Positions 1 to 7,137 are shown, numbered from the stretch's first letter. The stretch is 34,724 nucleotides of DNA from an uncultured Caulobacteraceae bacterium (GCA_903929535.1 CAIYVC010000161.1:1-34724); one strand, 5' to 3'. A program made the numbers and translations. The notes: a model not told the origin generated them from the sequence alone.

Positions 1-2
1 CC

Positions 3-395
3 CGCAAGGCCCGCGTCGAACGCATCGTCGAACGCGTCATCAGGACCGAATACGAAGCCCAGGACCGCGAAGACCTCGAAGACACCCTGGACCGCCTCCT
101 CATCGAAGCCGGCGAACGCCTCGACGACGAAGACCAATACGGCGACGTCCTGGACCGCCCGATCAGCGACCTGGTGGCGAGCCTCTGCAAAGACCTGAAC
201 CTGCATCCCGACTGGACCGCGCTCTCCCAGGAACCCTGGGCAATTGCAGAACTAGAGAGCCGCGAGGTGGAGGATATAGCGCTAGCCTTCCCCCTCGACG
301 GGGGAAGGGCAGGGATGGGGGTGAACGCACCGCGTTTTCCGGCAATATCGCAGAGGCGCGGCGTCTCTAGCGAACAGCCCCAACCCTCAGGGTAA
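3..395 (+). CDS. 3' end of an unidentified protein (5' end outside the window)
   Basis: The frame is open from the window edge to a TAA at 393-395, giving about 130 visible residues. The first 80 or so are rich in Arg, Glu and Asp and look like an acidic/basic helical protein (segments such as KARVERIVERVIRTEYEAQD and DRPISDLVASLCKDLNLHPD). I do not recognise the family. From about position 286 the frame runs through a C-rich intergenic repeat, so the last 35 to 40 residues are probably repeat-derived and not part of the ancestral protein. The true functional end may lie near position 270. No start codon is visible, so the full length is unknown. Confidence 0.55.
   Translation, partial: RKARVERIVERVIRTEYEAQDREDLEDTLDRLLIEAGERLDDEDQYGDVLDRPISDLVASLCKDLNLHPDWTALSQEPWAIAELESREVEDIALAFPLDGGRAGMGVNAPRFPAISQRRGVSSEQPQPSG
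286..323 (+). repeat. C-rich intergenic repeat, copy 1
   Basis: The copy contains a 9-bp perfect stem: CCTTCCCCC at 286-294 and GGGGGAAGG at 300-308 with a 5-nt loop. It is followed by a G-rich tail (agggcagggatgggggtg). A closely similar element lies in inverted orientation at 397-437. Repeats of this composition are common between genes of Caulobacterales and other alphaproteobacteria. Confidence 0.7.
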
Positions 396-396
396 G

Positions 397-437
397 CACC
401 CCCACCCCAACCCTCACCCATCGAGGGGGAGGGAAGG
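397..437 (-). repeat. C-rich intergenic repeat, copy 2 (inverted)
   Basis: Read on the minus strand this gives a close match to copy 1 at 286-323: a pyrimidine-rich start, a cccctcgatgggtgaggg-like core and a ggttggggtgggggtg-like tail. The two copies face each other across about 73 bp, as in paired REP/BIME-type elements. A shorter related piece (ccccaaccctcaggg) lies just before it at about 378-392. Confidence 0.7.
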
Positions 438-442
438 CAAAA

Positions 443-492
443 TTCAGAACCCGTTCGCCTGCATCGCCCGGGCAGGACCGCCGGGTTCTGAA
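443..492. promoter_or_regulatory. Nested stem-loop upstream of the MFS transporter
   Basis: An 11-bp perfect inverted repeat, TTCAGAACCCG at 443-453 and CGGGTTCTGAA at 482-492, encloses a second smaller stem, CCTGC at 458-462 with GCAGG at 472-476. It lies about 95 bp before the transporter start. It could be a structured 5' leader, an operator or part of the adjacent repeat cluster. No T-run follows on either strand, so it is not a standard terminator. Confidence 0.4.
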
Positions 493-587
493 GCGCCTAT
501 CCCTGGTCCTGTCTATCAGCCACACTCCCTGCAACAGAGCGGGGCCACGAAGCCGCGCCCATCGTCCGGTCATAGGGAGGACGGTCC

Positions 588-1901
588 ATGTCCAGCGTAA
601 CCGCGCACGAGACCGTGCATATCAAGTTGATCGGGCCCTATCAGGTGCTGGTGCTGCTGCTGGCGGCGCTGGTCCTGTTCGCTGACGGGTTCGACGCCCA
701 GATGGTCGGCTATGTGGCGCCCGCCATCGCGGCGGATTGGCACGCCAAGACCCCCGCCTTCGCCCCTGTCTTCGCCGCCAATGTGTTCGGCCTGATGATC
801 GGCGCCATGACCGTCACGCCCCTGGCCGACGCCGTCGGCCGCCGCTGGGTGGTCGCCGCCTGCGCCCTGGTGTTCGGCCTGGCCTCGCTGTTCACCACCA
901 CCGTCACCGACATCCAGACCTTCGCGACCGTACGCTTCATCGCCGGGCTCACCCTCGGCGGCGCCATGCCGTCGATGATCGCGGCCTCCTCCGACTACGT
1001 TCCCGCCGCCTACCGCGCCCGAGTGGCGGTGTGGCTGACCACCGCCTGGCCGTTTGGCATCACCATCTGCGGCCTGACCGCCGGGGCCCTGGTCGGGACC
1101 GCCGGGTGGCGCAGCCTGTTCCTGATCGGCGGCGTCCTGCCGCTGGTCCTGGTTCCGGCCATCCTGATCTTCCAGCCGGAGTCCCCGGCCTTCCTGCTGC
1201 GCACCGGGCGGGGCGAGCGGCTCAAGAAAATCCTGGCCCGCATCGACCCGGCGCTGGGCTACCACATGCCGCCTCAAACCAAGGCGGGACCGAAGTTCCC
1301 CGTCGCAGCGCTGTTCGCCGGCGGGCGGGCGCCGATGACGGCTCTGCTCTGGCTGGCCTATTTCAGCGCCGGGGTAACGGTCTACTTCTTCCTCAACTGG
1401 CTCGGCCTGCTGGTGAAGGACGCCGGCTATACCCCCAGCCAATCGGCCTATGCCGCGACCCTCTACCAGATGGGCGGATTGCTGGGCGGGCTCCTGGTCA
1501 GCATCCTGATCGACCGCTGGGGCGCGCTGGCGCTGGCGGCGATGCTGGTGGCGGCTGCCGTGGCCGTGGCCGCCGTGGGCCTATCGACCTCAACCTTCGT
1601 TAGCCTGGGCGCGGTGGTCATCCTGGCCGGCGCCATGGTCACCGGAAGCCAGAACGCGGCCAACGGCTATGTCGGCAGCGTCCTCTACCCCAGCGAGATT
1701 CGGGCCACGGGGCTGGGCGTGGCGCTCGGCATCCTGCGGCTCAGCGGCGTGCTCTGCGGCTCGCTGCTGGCCGGGACCCTGCTCAGCCTCAAGCTCGGAC
1801 CCGCCGCGACCCTGCGCATCATCGGCATACCGGAACTGGTGGCGGCGGCGGCCTTCGTCGGGGTGGCGATGGCGCGGAGCCGGGCGGCCAAGGCCGCCTA
1901 A
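588..1901 (+). CDS. MFS transporter, aromatic acid:H+ symporter (AAHS) type
   Basis: The 437-residue protein has about 12 hydrophobic segments and the Major Facilitator fold length. The first membrane segment carries DGFDAQ (residues 33-38), close to the D-G-[FY]-D motif needed for substrate/proton coupling in PcaK-like aromatic acid importers. The loop 2-3 motif TPLADAVGRR (77-86) matches the MFS G-x-x-x-D-x-x-G-R-[RK] signature with the first Gly replaced by Thr. A second R-x-x-x-G-x-x-x-G-G motif follows near residue 115. A strong GGGAGGA site precedes the ATG. Its neighbours on the opposite strand are an aromatic hydroxylase and a ring-cleavage dioxygenase, so uptake of an aromatic acid is likely. 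The exact substrate cannot be read from sequence. Its stop lies 1 nt from the stop of the convergent dioxygenase gene. Confidence 0.9.
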   Translation: MSSVTAHETVHIKLIGPYQVLVLLLAALVLFADGFDAQMVGYVAPAIAADWHAKTPAFAPVFAANVFGLMIGAMTVTPLADAVGRRWVVAACALVFGLASLFTTTVTDIQTFATVRFIAGLTLGGAMPSMIAASSDYVPAAYRARVAVWLTTAWPFGITICGLTAGALVGTAGWRSLFLIGGVLPLVLVPAILIFQPESPAFLLRTGRGERLKKILARIDPALGYHMPPQTKAGPKFPVAALFAGGRAPMTALLWLAYFSAGVTVYFFLNWLGLLVKDAGYTPSQSAYAATLYQMGGLLGGLLVSILIDRWGALALAAMLVAAAVAVAAVGLSTSTFVSLGAVVILAGAMVTGSQNAANGYVGSVLYPSEIRATGLGVALGILRLSGVLCGSLLAGTLLSLKLGPAATLRIIGIPELVAAAAFVGVAMARSRAAKAA

Positions 1902-1902
1902 C

Positions 1903-2868
1903 CTACTCGCCCACCTCGTAGTGGCCCGGCAGCACATGCACCGGCGCCCGTTTACCCTGCGCCGCCGCGTCCAGCCGCAGCGCCAGCGCCTCGGCCCGCT
2001 TCTCGTCGCTGAGCCAGCTGCGCTCGTGACCCCAGAGGCTGGGGCCATAGTCACATTCGAACGGCTGCCAGGTCGCCGTGTCGATATCGCGCCCGCCCCA
2101 GCCGTACTCGATCATGAAGCCGGACGGCGACTTGGCGTAGAAAGAGGTCATCAGGTCGTTGGTGTGACGCCCCAGGGTCACGCCCACCCGGCCCGGATCC
2201 ATCTGCGCCAGATCGTAGCCCTGGCCGACGTCGTCCAGCGCCATCAGCTCGACCATCACATGGTGCACGCCGTCGGTCCCGGTCTGCACCACCGCGAAAC
2301 TGTGGTGGCGGGCGTTGACGTGAAAGAAGAAGGCCTTGAACGGGCGCAGGGTGTAGTCGCTGAGCTTCAGCCCCAGCACCTCGGTGTAGAATCCGATCAC
2401 CTGGTCGGCGTCTTCCACCGTCAGCACCACATGCCCCACCCCCAGCGCGCCCGTGCGGAAGCCGGAGATGTTGCGGCCGGGCGCGAACGGCGCATCCGCC
2501 AGCAGCGGCCCGCAGAAGGCCTCCAGCCGATTGCCCAGTGGGTCGCGGAACGAGATCACCTCGGTCACCAGACGCCGGTCGGCCATCGCCGCGCTCTCAC
2601 GCGTAACCGTCACCCCGGCCCGCTCCAGCCGCGCGCCGAGCCGGTCCAGCGCCGCGGCGTCCGCGACCTCCCAGCCGAACACGCGGCACCCTTCGCCCTC
2701 GCCCCGGTCGATCAGGAAGCGCTGGCGCCGGTCGTCCATGCGCAGGGCCAGACCGGCTCCAGATCGGTCCACCACCTGCATGCCCAGCAGGTCCGTGGCG
2801 AAGGCTCGCCACTCGTCGATCCGAGCCGTCTCGACGCCGACGTAGCCGAGGGCGAGCAGCTCGCTCAT
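1903..2868 (-). CDS. Type I extradiol (catechol) dioxygenase, BphC-like
   Basis: The 321-residue protein has the two-domain vicinal oxygen chelate layout of 2,3-dihydroxybiphenyl 1,2-dioxygenases: an N-terminal repeat (about 6-120) without metal ligands and a catalytic repeat (about 143-260). Expected Fe(II) ligands are His146 (GHVVLTV), a His of the HHVMVE segment (202/203) and Glu254 (FMIEYGWG). The active-site residues of this family are also present: the RHHSFAV His, His235 (GRHTND) and Tyr244. The protein should cleave a catechol next to its hydroxyls. The true substrate is unknown. The chosen ATG overlaps the hydroxylase stop as ATGA; an upstream extension is open but would lie inside the hydroxylase gene. 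The C-terminal tail after residue 262 is somewhat longer than in classical BphC. Confidence 0.92.
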   Translation of the reverse strand: MSELLALGYVGVETARIDEWRAFATDLLGMQVVDRSGAGLALRMDDRRQRFLIDRGEGEGCRVFGWEVADAAALDRLGARLERAGVTVTRESAAMADRRLVTEVISFRDPLGNRLEAFCGPLLADAPFAPGRNISGFRTGALGVGHVVLTVEDADQVIGFYTEVLGLKLSDYTLRPFKAFFFHVNARHHSFAVVQTGTDGVHHVMVELMALDDVGQGYDLAQMDPGRVGVTLGRHTNDLMTSFYAKSPSGFMIEYGWGGRDIDTATWQPFECDYGPSLWGHERSWLSDEKRAEALALRLDAAAQGKRAPVHVLPGHYEVGE

Positions 2869-4064
2869 GCCGCCAGCTCCACTGCCCCGGCGTCGTATTC
2901 GTAGAGCCAGTCGTAACGGCGCCGCACGCGCTCGGGCTCCCACTCGCGGTCGATATAGGCGACGGCGGTCTCGTCGTCGGCCAGGGCCGGGTTGTGGAAG
3001 GTGGCGGCCATCGCTCGCGACCGGCGCACGATCTCGGCGGTGCGGGCCGCCCGCGCAGCCTGGAACCGCAACAGAGCCCTAGGGATGTCGTCCGGGGTGT
3101 CCGCGATACAGCGCGCCAGCACCATGCCGTCCTCGATGGCCATGTTCGCCCCCTGGGCCAGGAAGGGCAGGGTGGGGTGGCAGGCGTCGCCCATCAGGCA
3201 GACCCGTCCGTCGGCCCAGACCTCCAGCGGCTCGCGCGCCAGCAGGGCCCACTTCATCGGCTGATCCAGGCCCTCGATGGTCCGGGCGACCAGGGGGTGC
3301 CAGCCCGCGAAGTCCCTCAGGCACTCTTCGCGGTCGCCCGGCTCGGTCCAGGATTCCACCGGCCAGTCGCGCCCCTCAACGATGCCGACGAAGTTGAACA
3401 GCTCGCCGCCGCGCAGCGGATAGGTGATCACATGGCCGCCGGGCCCGACCCAGTTGACGCCCACCGGCCTGCGCAGCTCGTCGGGCAGGTTCTCGGCCCG
3501 CGCCAGGCCGCGCCAGGCCATGATGCCGGTGAAGGCGGGCCGGTCGACATGGCCCAGCCCCGCGCGCACCCGCGAGTGGATGCCGTCGGCGCCGATCAGG
3601 GCGCGGCCGCGGATCTCGCCACCGCCGGCGATGCGGGCGGTCGCGCCCTGGCCGTCCTGCACGAAGCCCTCGACCGGCGCGGCCAGGGTCACGACATCCG
3701 GCTTCAGCGCCCGTGCGCCTTCCAGCAGCACCCGATGGAAGTCGCCCCGATGCGCCATCCAGTAGGGCGCGCCGAACCGCAGGGTGCAGTCCGCGCCGAG
3801 GTCGAACAGCTTCCACGCCCGGCCGGTCTTCCAGTGACGCACCTCTTTGGCCGCCGCCTCGCTGACCACGGCGGACATGGCTTCGCCCAGACCCAGTTCG
3901 ATCATCACTCTGGAGCCGTTGGGGCCGATCTGCAGCCCGGCGCCGATCTCCTGCAGCTGGGACGCCTGCTCCAGCACCGTCACATCGACGCCCCGCCGCA
4001 GCAGGGCGATGGCGGCGGTCAGGCCGGCGATGCCGCCGCCCGCGATCAGGATCGGCTCACCCAT
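2865..4064 (-). CDS. FAD-dependent aromatic hydroxylase (salicylate / 3-hydroxybenzoate hydroxylase type)
   Basis: The 399-residue group A flavin monooxygenase has all three family fingerprints: the dinucleotide fold GGGIAG (residues 9-14), the Asp-Gly motif LIGADGIHSR (160-161) and the GD motif MGDACHPTLPFLAQGA (292-305), which binds FAD ribityl and flavin. The HPTLP sequence after GD is typical of salicylate hydroxylase relatives. The enzyme should use NAD(P)H and O2 to hydroxylate an aromatic ring, and the translationally coupled extradiol dioxygenase gene suggests that the product is a catechol or hydroquinone cleaved next. It lies between the carrier protein gene (15-nt gap) and the dioxygenase gene (4-nt overlap). 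The ribosome-binding site is weak, so translation may depend on coupling. Confidence 0.92.
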   Translation of the reverse strand: MGEPILIAGGGIAGLTAAIALLRRGVDVTVLEQASQLQEIGAGLQIGPNGSRVMIELGLGEAMSAVVSEAAAKEVRHWKTGRAWKLFDLGADCTLRFGAPYWMAHRGDFHRVLLEGARALKPDVVTLAAPVEGFVQDGQGATARIAGGGEIRGRALIGADGIHSRVRAGLGHVDRPAFTGIMAWRGLARAENLPDELRRPVGVNWVGPGGHVITYPLRGGELFNFVGIVEGRDWPVESWTEPGDREECLRDFAGWHPLVARTIEGLDQPMKWALLAREPLEVWADGRVCLMGDACHPTLPFLAQGANMAIEDGMVLARCIADTPDDIPRALLRFQAARAARTAEIVRRSRAMAATFHNPALADDETAVAYIDREWEPERVRRRYDWLYEYDAGAVELAA

Positions 4065-4079
4065 GGCGGGCGGCCCGGT

Positions 4080-4322
4080 TCACGCCGCCTGGGCGTAGAA
4101 GGCGACCAGGTCGCCGAAGGTGCGGGGGAATTCCAGATTCTGGGCGCTGGAGAAGGGATCGATCCCCACCTCGTCCTCCAGCCGCGCCACCAGGATCGCG
4201 AAGCACAGCGAATCGAATCCGGTATCGAGCAGGTTCAGGTCGTCCGTCAGCGGCGGCAGGGTCTTTTCCTGCTGCGAGGCGATCTCGGACATGAATTGGG
4301 CGATGGTGTCTCTCAGGGTCAT
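4080..4322 (-). CDS. Acyl/peptidyl carrier protein
   Basis: The 80-residue protein has the phosphopantetheine attachment motif D-S-L (GFDSLCFAILVARLED), with Ser near residue 38, preceded by acidic helix I and LLDTGF. The size and spacing match stand-alone acyl carrier proteins. It is first in an operon with a FAD hydroxylase and an extradiol dioxygenase, which is unusual because ring-cleavage pathways normally use free acids or CoA thioesters. It may carry an aryl or acyl substrate for the hydroxylase, or serve a nearby biosynthetic step outside this operon. No adenylating enzyme or phosphopantetheinyl transferase is visible here. A longer upstream open frame exists, but the domain starts at this ATG. 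Confidence 0.82.
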   Translation of the reverse strand: MTLRDTIAQFMSEIASQQEKTLPPLTDDLNLLDTGFDSLCFAILVARLEDEVGIDPFSSAQNLEFPRTFGDLVAFYAQAA

Positions 4323-4341
4323 GCCCGCCTCGTCGATTGGT

Positions 4342-4354
4342 ATAGGTTTCCTAT
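4342..4354. promoter_or_regulatory. 13-bp palindrome in the carrier-protein promoter region
   Basis: ATAGGTTTCCTAT (5-bp perfect arms, 3-bp centre) lies about 20 bp before the minus-strand start at 4322, in an AT-richer stretch that also holds TTGATT-like and TAGGAA-like hexamers on the minus strand. It is placed where a repressor or activator of the hydroxylase/dioxygenase operon could bind. No regulator gene is adjacent, so the binding protein is unknown. Confidence 0.35.
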
Positions 4355-4400
4355 CCCGCCGGGTTAAACAATCAAGCCATGACGCGCGGTCGCCGCCACC

Positions 4401-4703
4401 GTGGCGCACCGCATGACCGGCCGTGTGCTCGGTATGACAGCCCACCTGCGCGGGGCCTCGCCGCTGATGAAGATGGACGCCTTCTCCAAGCGTGGCGGCA
4501 AGTCGTGCTTCCTGCTGGGCCTGGACGACGCTTCGCTGGACGAGATGGAGACTCATTTCGGCGCGCGGGCCGCGCGGCTGCGGCGTCTGCCGGGGGCCGA
4601 GGTGCATGTGGCGGCGGAGATGGACCACGGCCTGGCCCGCGCGGCCAGCCGTCAGATCGCGCTGAAGACCCTGCTCGACTGGCTCGGCGTGGCCGACCTC
4701 TAG
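4401..4703 (+). pseudogene. Orphan fragment resembling the C-terminal end of an alpha/beta hydrolase
   Basis: The frame of at most 100 residues (GTG 4401 or ATG 4413) resembles the end of serine-hydrolase-fold proteins. A strand-like KSCFLLGLDDASLDEMETHF corresponds to the region holding the late acidic residue. EMDHGLARAASR resembles the catalytic His loop, and the ending ALKTLLDWLG is the usual last helix. The nucleophile Ser elbow and the whole N-terminal core are absent, and only 78 bp separate it from the divergent carrier protein gene. It is therefore most likely a truncated remnant. It could instead be a small standalone protein of unknown role, since the frame is intact and codon use is normal for the region. 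It lies next to the ring-cleavage operon, where a hydrolase would fit. Confidence 0.45.
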
Positions 4704-4822
4704 GCGGGGCTCCATCGCACCGGGCCCCATTGCGCTGGGCGACGCGCGGTTGCGGCGATGCTAAAGTCCCTTCAGCCGAAGGTTGGCGCATTCAATGCCG
4801 ACCAGGCCTAGGGAGAGAAGCG

Positions 4823-5518
4823 ATGAGCGTTCGTGGACTGAAGATTTGTTTGGCCGCAGGCGCGGGCCTGGCCTTGATGGCCGGCGCGGCCAACGCGGCG
4901 ACCGCCGCCCACCCCGACCTGAGCGGGATGTGGGACATGCACATGCAGGAATACATTAAGACCGACGACGGTCAGCTGCCGCCGATGAAGGCCGCCCAGA
5001 AGGCGGAGTACGACCGCAAGGTGGCCCGCATGCGGGCCGGCGCGCAGATTCCGGATTCCACCACCGCCTGTCTGCCGCACGGCATGCCGCGCATCATGTA
5101 CACGCCCTTCCCGGTGCAGATCCTGCAGCGGCCCGAGGTCGTCGGCATGATGTTCGAGGTCAATCACAACCAACGGCTGGTCTACATGAACCAGAAGCTG
5201 CCCGCCGATCCCGATCCCACCTACATGGGCTATTCGGTCGGCCACTGGGAGGGTCCCGTCCTGGTCGTGGAGACCACCGGCTTCAACGACAAAATCCAGA
5301 TCGACCGCGCCGGCCTGCCGCAATCCTACGACGCCAAGATTGTCGAGCGCATCCGCCTGATCAACAAGGGCAAGGGCCTGGAAGACCATCTGACCGTGAC
5401 CGACCCGGCCAACTACACGGCCCCCTGGAGCTACACGGTCCGCTACCAGAAGTCGGACTACAAGCTGATGGAATATGTCTGCGACAACAATCGCGACGCG
5501 ATCCGCCTGCACCAATAG
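4823..5518 (+). CDS. Secreted two-cysteine DLSG/HWEG-family protein, paralogue 1
   Basis: The 231-residue protein has a Sec signal peptide (cleavage near GAANA-AT, residue 25). I do not recognise a named family, but four paralogues are in this window. Shared features are PDLSGMW at 31-37, Cys83 in ACLPHGMPR, the PFPVQI strand, GYSVGHWEG at 136-144, VTDP near 192, APW near 200 and Cys220 in EYVCDNN. Each paralogue keeps about 58-64 residues from the first Cys to HW and 79-81 from HW to the second Cys, which suggests one compact fold with a possible disulfide. It should act outside the cytoplasm. The start is set by AGGGAGAGA 5 to 13 nt upstream; a longer open frame upstream lacks the signal peptide at its N-terminus. 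It is convergent with paralogue 2. Confidence 0.85.
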   Translation: MSVRGLKICLAAGAGLALMAGAANAATAAHPDLSGMWDMHMQEYIKTDDGQLPPMKAAQKAEYDRKVARMRAGAQIPDSTTACLPHGMPRIMYTPFPVQILQRPEVVGMMFEVNHNQRLVYMNQKLPADPDPTYMGYSVGHWEGPVLVVETTGFNDKIQIDRAGLPQSYDAKIVERIRLINKGKGLEDHLTVTDPANYTAPWSYTVRYQKSDYKLMEYVCDNNRDAIRLHQ

Positions 5519-5540
5519 ATCTGGCGGAGCGCCGGAAGTT

Positions 5541-5567
5541 TCCGCCCAGCCGTTCAGGCTGGGCGGA
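5541..5567. terminator. Hairpin between two convergent paralogues
   Basis: An 11-bp perfect stem, TCCGCCCAGCC at 5541-5551 with GGCTGGGCGGA at 5557-5567, has a 5-nt loop and lies in the 65-bp gap between convergent genes ending at 5518 and 5584. Neither side has a clear T-run. It probably ends or protects both transcripts. Confidence 0.55.
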
Positions 5568-5583
5568 GTTATCCGCTAATGGA

Positions 5584-6474
5584 TCACTTGGCTTGAGTGA
5601 TGCCGTTCGCGTCGACGGTGTTGCGGTTGTTTTCTTCGCAGACGTATTCCTGCGTCTTGATGTCTGGCCGCCAGTGCAGGGCCACGCGGAAGGTGTAGGG
5701 GTGCACCAGGGTCACCGGGTCGGTGACCGTGCTCAGGATCTCAAGCGTCTTGCCGTCGCCGCTCTTGTGGATGTGCTCCACCACGCTTTCCTGGGTGGAG
5801 TGGGCCGAGCCCTCGTCGTCGATCTGGGTGCGGTTGTTCATCTTGGTGGTGTGAACCACCAGGGTGTCGCCCTCCCAGTGGGCGATGGATTCGCCCAGGA
5901 AGCTCTCGCCCATGTTGGGGAAGTGTTTGTCGGTCAGATAGAACCGGCGGATGTTGTGCAGCGTCTCCATCAGCACAGTGATCTGGGCGGGCGCGCCATG
6001 CGACGCCGGGCTCTCGATGATCTCCACCGGATAGGGCGAGTCGAAAGCGCGGGGCGTGCCGTGCGGGAAGCACTGGGTCGAGGCGTCGCCCTCAGGAATG
6101 CCCTTGTTCTTGTTGCGGATGCGCTTTTCCAGAACCGCCATGTATTTGGGCTTCAGGGGCGGGGGCATGCCGCCTTCCGGTCCGAACAGGGTCCGGTGGC
6201 CGTAGTTGAGCCAATGGCCCGATAGGTCGTGCGGATCCAGGCTCGGAGCCTGCGCGCCGGTCGGCGCGGGGCCGGAGTCGCCGTCCGAGGTGTTCACTTC
6301 CAAGGTGCGGTCCGGGCCGTTGTAGAGGTTCACCGTGCGGCGCTTGCCCTGGGCTCCGGTCTCGACCAGAACCGGTCCGCCTCCCTGAGCGAACGCCTCG
6401 GCCGCCATCATCAGGCCAAAGCCGGCCAGGCCGCAGCAAAGCGCCAACCGTCCCAGTTTTCTGGAATCCCGCAT
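5584..6474 (-). CDS. Secreted two-cysteine DLSG/HWEG-family protein, paralogue 2
   Basis: The 296-residue protein has a signal peptide ending near EAFA-Q (residue 29). Between the signal and the family domain it has about 50 extra residues (31-80, low complexity, rich in Gly, Pro and Asp) that the other paralogues lack. The domain starts at DPHDLSGHW (80-88), followed by Cys135 (QCFPHGTPR), PYPVEI, ESIAHWEGDTLVV (195-207), TDP and Cys279 (EYVCEENNRN). The function is unknown; the family presumably works in the periplasm or on the surface. It lies 111 bp downstream of the ECF sigma gene on the same strand, so it may belong to that operon. The start follows GGGAGAGAA with good spacing; an ATG 7 codons upstream lacks such a site. 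Confidence 0.85.
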   Translation of the reverse strand: MRDSRKLGRLALCCGLAGFGLMMAAEAFAQGGGPVLVETGAQGKRRTVNLYNGPDRTLEVNTSDGDSGPAPTGAQAPSLDPHDLSGHWLNYGHRTLFGPEGGMPPPLKPKYMAVLEKRIRNKNKGIPEGDASTQCFPHGTPRAFDSPYPVEIIESPASHGAPAQITVLMETLHNIRRFYLTDKHFPNMGESFLGESIAHWEGDTLVVHTTKMNNRTQIDDEGSAHSTQESVVEHIHKSGDGKTLEILSTVTDPVTLVHPYTFRVALHWRPDIKTQEYVCEENNRNTVDANGITQAK

Positions 6475-6512
6475 TATTCTCTCCCTGTCCCGCAAGTCGA
6501 TGCTCCAGCTTG

Positions 6513-6528
6513 CTAGGCGGGTGCCTAG
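6513..6528. promoter_or_regulatory. Short palindrome in the leader of paralogue 2
   Basis: CTAGGC, GGGT, GCCTAG forms a perfect 6-bp stem with a 4-nt loop, 39 bp upstream of the start at 6474 and inside the gap behind the sigma factor gene. It may be an operator or a processing hairpin. Its short length makes chance occurrence possible. Confidence 0.3.
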
Positions 6529-6585
6529 ACGGATGAAAGGGCTGGATCGGAATCGCGGCGCTGTTTTTTCTCGCGCGGCGGAACG

Positions 6586-7137
6586 CTAAAGGCCTGAGCC
6601 GTCGATCTCAAGGGCGCTGCGCAAATGCTCAAGCGCGCGCGTCAGATAGCTGCGCACCATGCGGTCGGAGACATTGAGGCGGGCGGCGATCTCCACGGTG
6701 CCGAAGCCGTCGTAGCGGCTGAGCAGGAAGGCTTCGCGGCAGCGCGGCGGCAATTGCTCCAGCGCCTTCTGTACGGCGATCAGCTGCTGCTTGGCCGAGA
6801 GGGTCCGCTCCTGAGACGCCGGCGTCCAATGCTCATCGTCCGCCGGTTCCACTGTCTTGCGCGTCAGCCGCTGACGGATGATGTCGGTGGCGACGTTGGA
6901 GGCGACCTTGAACAAATAGGCCCTCAGGAAGGACGGCTGGTCCGCCTGGTCGAGCTGAAGCAGCCGGCAGTAGGCTTCCTGCGCCGCTTCCCTGGCGTCG
7001 GCGTCGCTTTTGAGGCGCGCCCGCAGGAACCGCAGCAGGGTGTCGTTGTGATCGCGGAACAGATTCTGGATGCGCCACGGCGTCGAGTCGACGAGGTCGG
7101 GATCAAGGCCGGGAACGGGTTCACTTGCCGGGACCAT
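6586..7137 (-). CDS. ECF sigma factor, FecI type (module 1)
   Basis: The 183-residue protein has sigma-70 region 2 at about 25-90 (core-binding segment with DADAREAAQEAYCRLL and then AYLFKVASNVATDIIR) and region 4 at about 125-178 (LPPRCREAFLLSRYDGFGTV followed by the helix-turn-helix EIAARLNVSDRMVRSYL). Region 3 is absent, as in all ECF factors. It is divergent from an STN-bearing TonB receptor at 7458. A FecR gene lies after that receptor at 10833, so the three genes form a split cell-surface signalling set. The ribosome-binding site before the ATG is poor, with GGAG too far upstream, so expression may be low. Likely targets are the receptor genes and paralogue 2. Confidence 0.93.
   Translation of the reverse strand: MVPASEPVPGLDPDLVDSTPWRIQNLFRDHNDTLLRFLRARLKSDADAREAAQEAYCRLLQLDQADQPSFLRAYLFKVASNVATDIIRQRLTRKTVEPADDEHWTPASQERTLSAKQQLIAVQKALEQLPPRCREAFLLSRYDGFGTVEIAARLNVSDRMVRSYLTRALEHLRSALEIDGSGL

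Noticed and set aside
1669-2904. Open frame of 411 codons on the plus strand across the transporter end and the dioxygenase
   Set aside because: It covers parts of two well-supported genes in another frame and strand, is rich in Arg, His and Pro, and has no domain.
2994-4367. Open frame of 457 codons on the plus strand opposite the FAD hydroxylase
   Set aside because: Antisense to a gene with all three flavin monooxygenase motifs; no ribosome site and no domain.
4323-4730. N-terminal extension of the carrier protein up to 4730
   Set aside because: The extension does not look like a carrier or any other domain, overlaps the hydrolase-like fragment on the other strand, and the normal 80-residue length is reached from the ATG at 4322.
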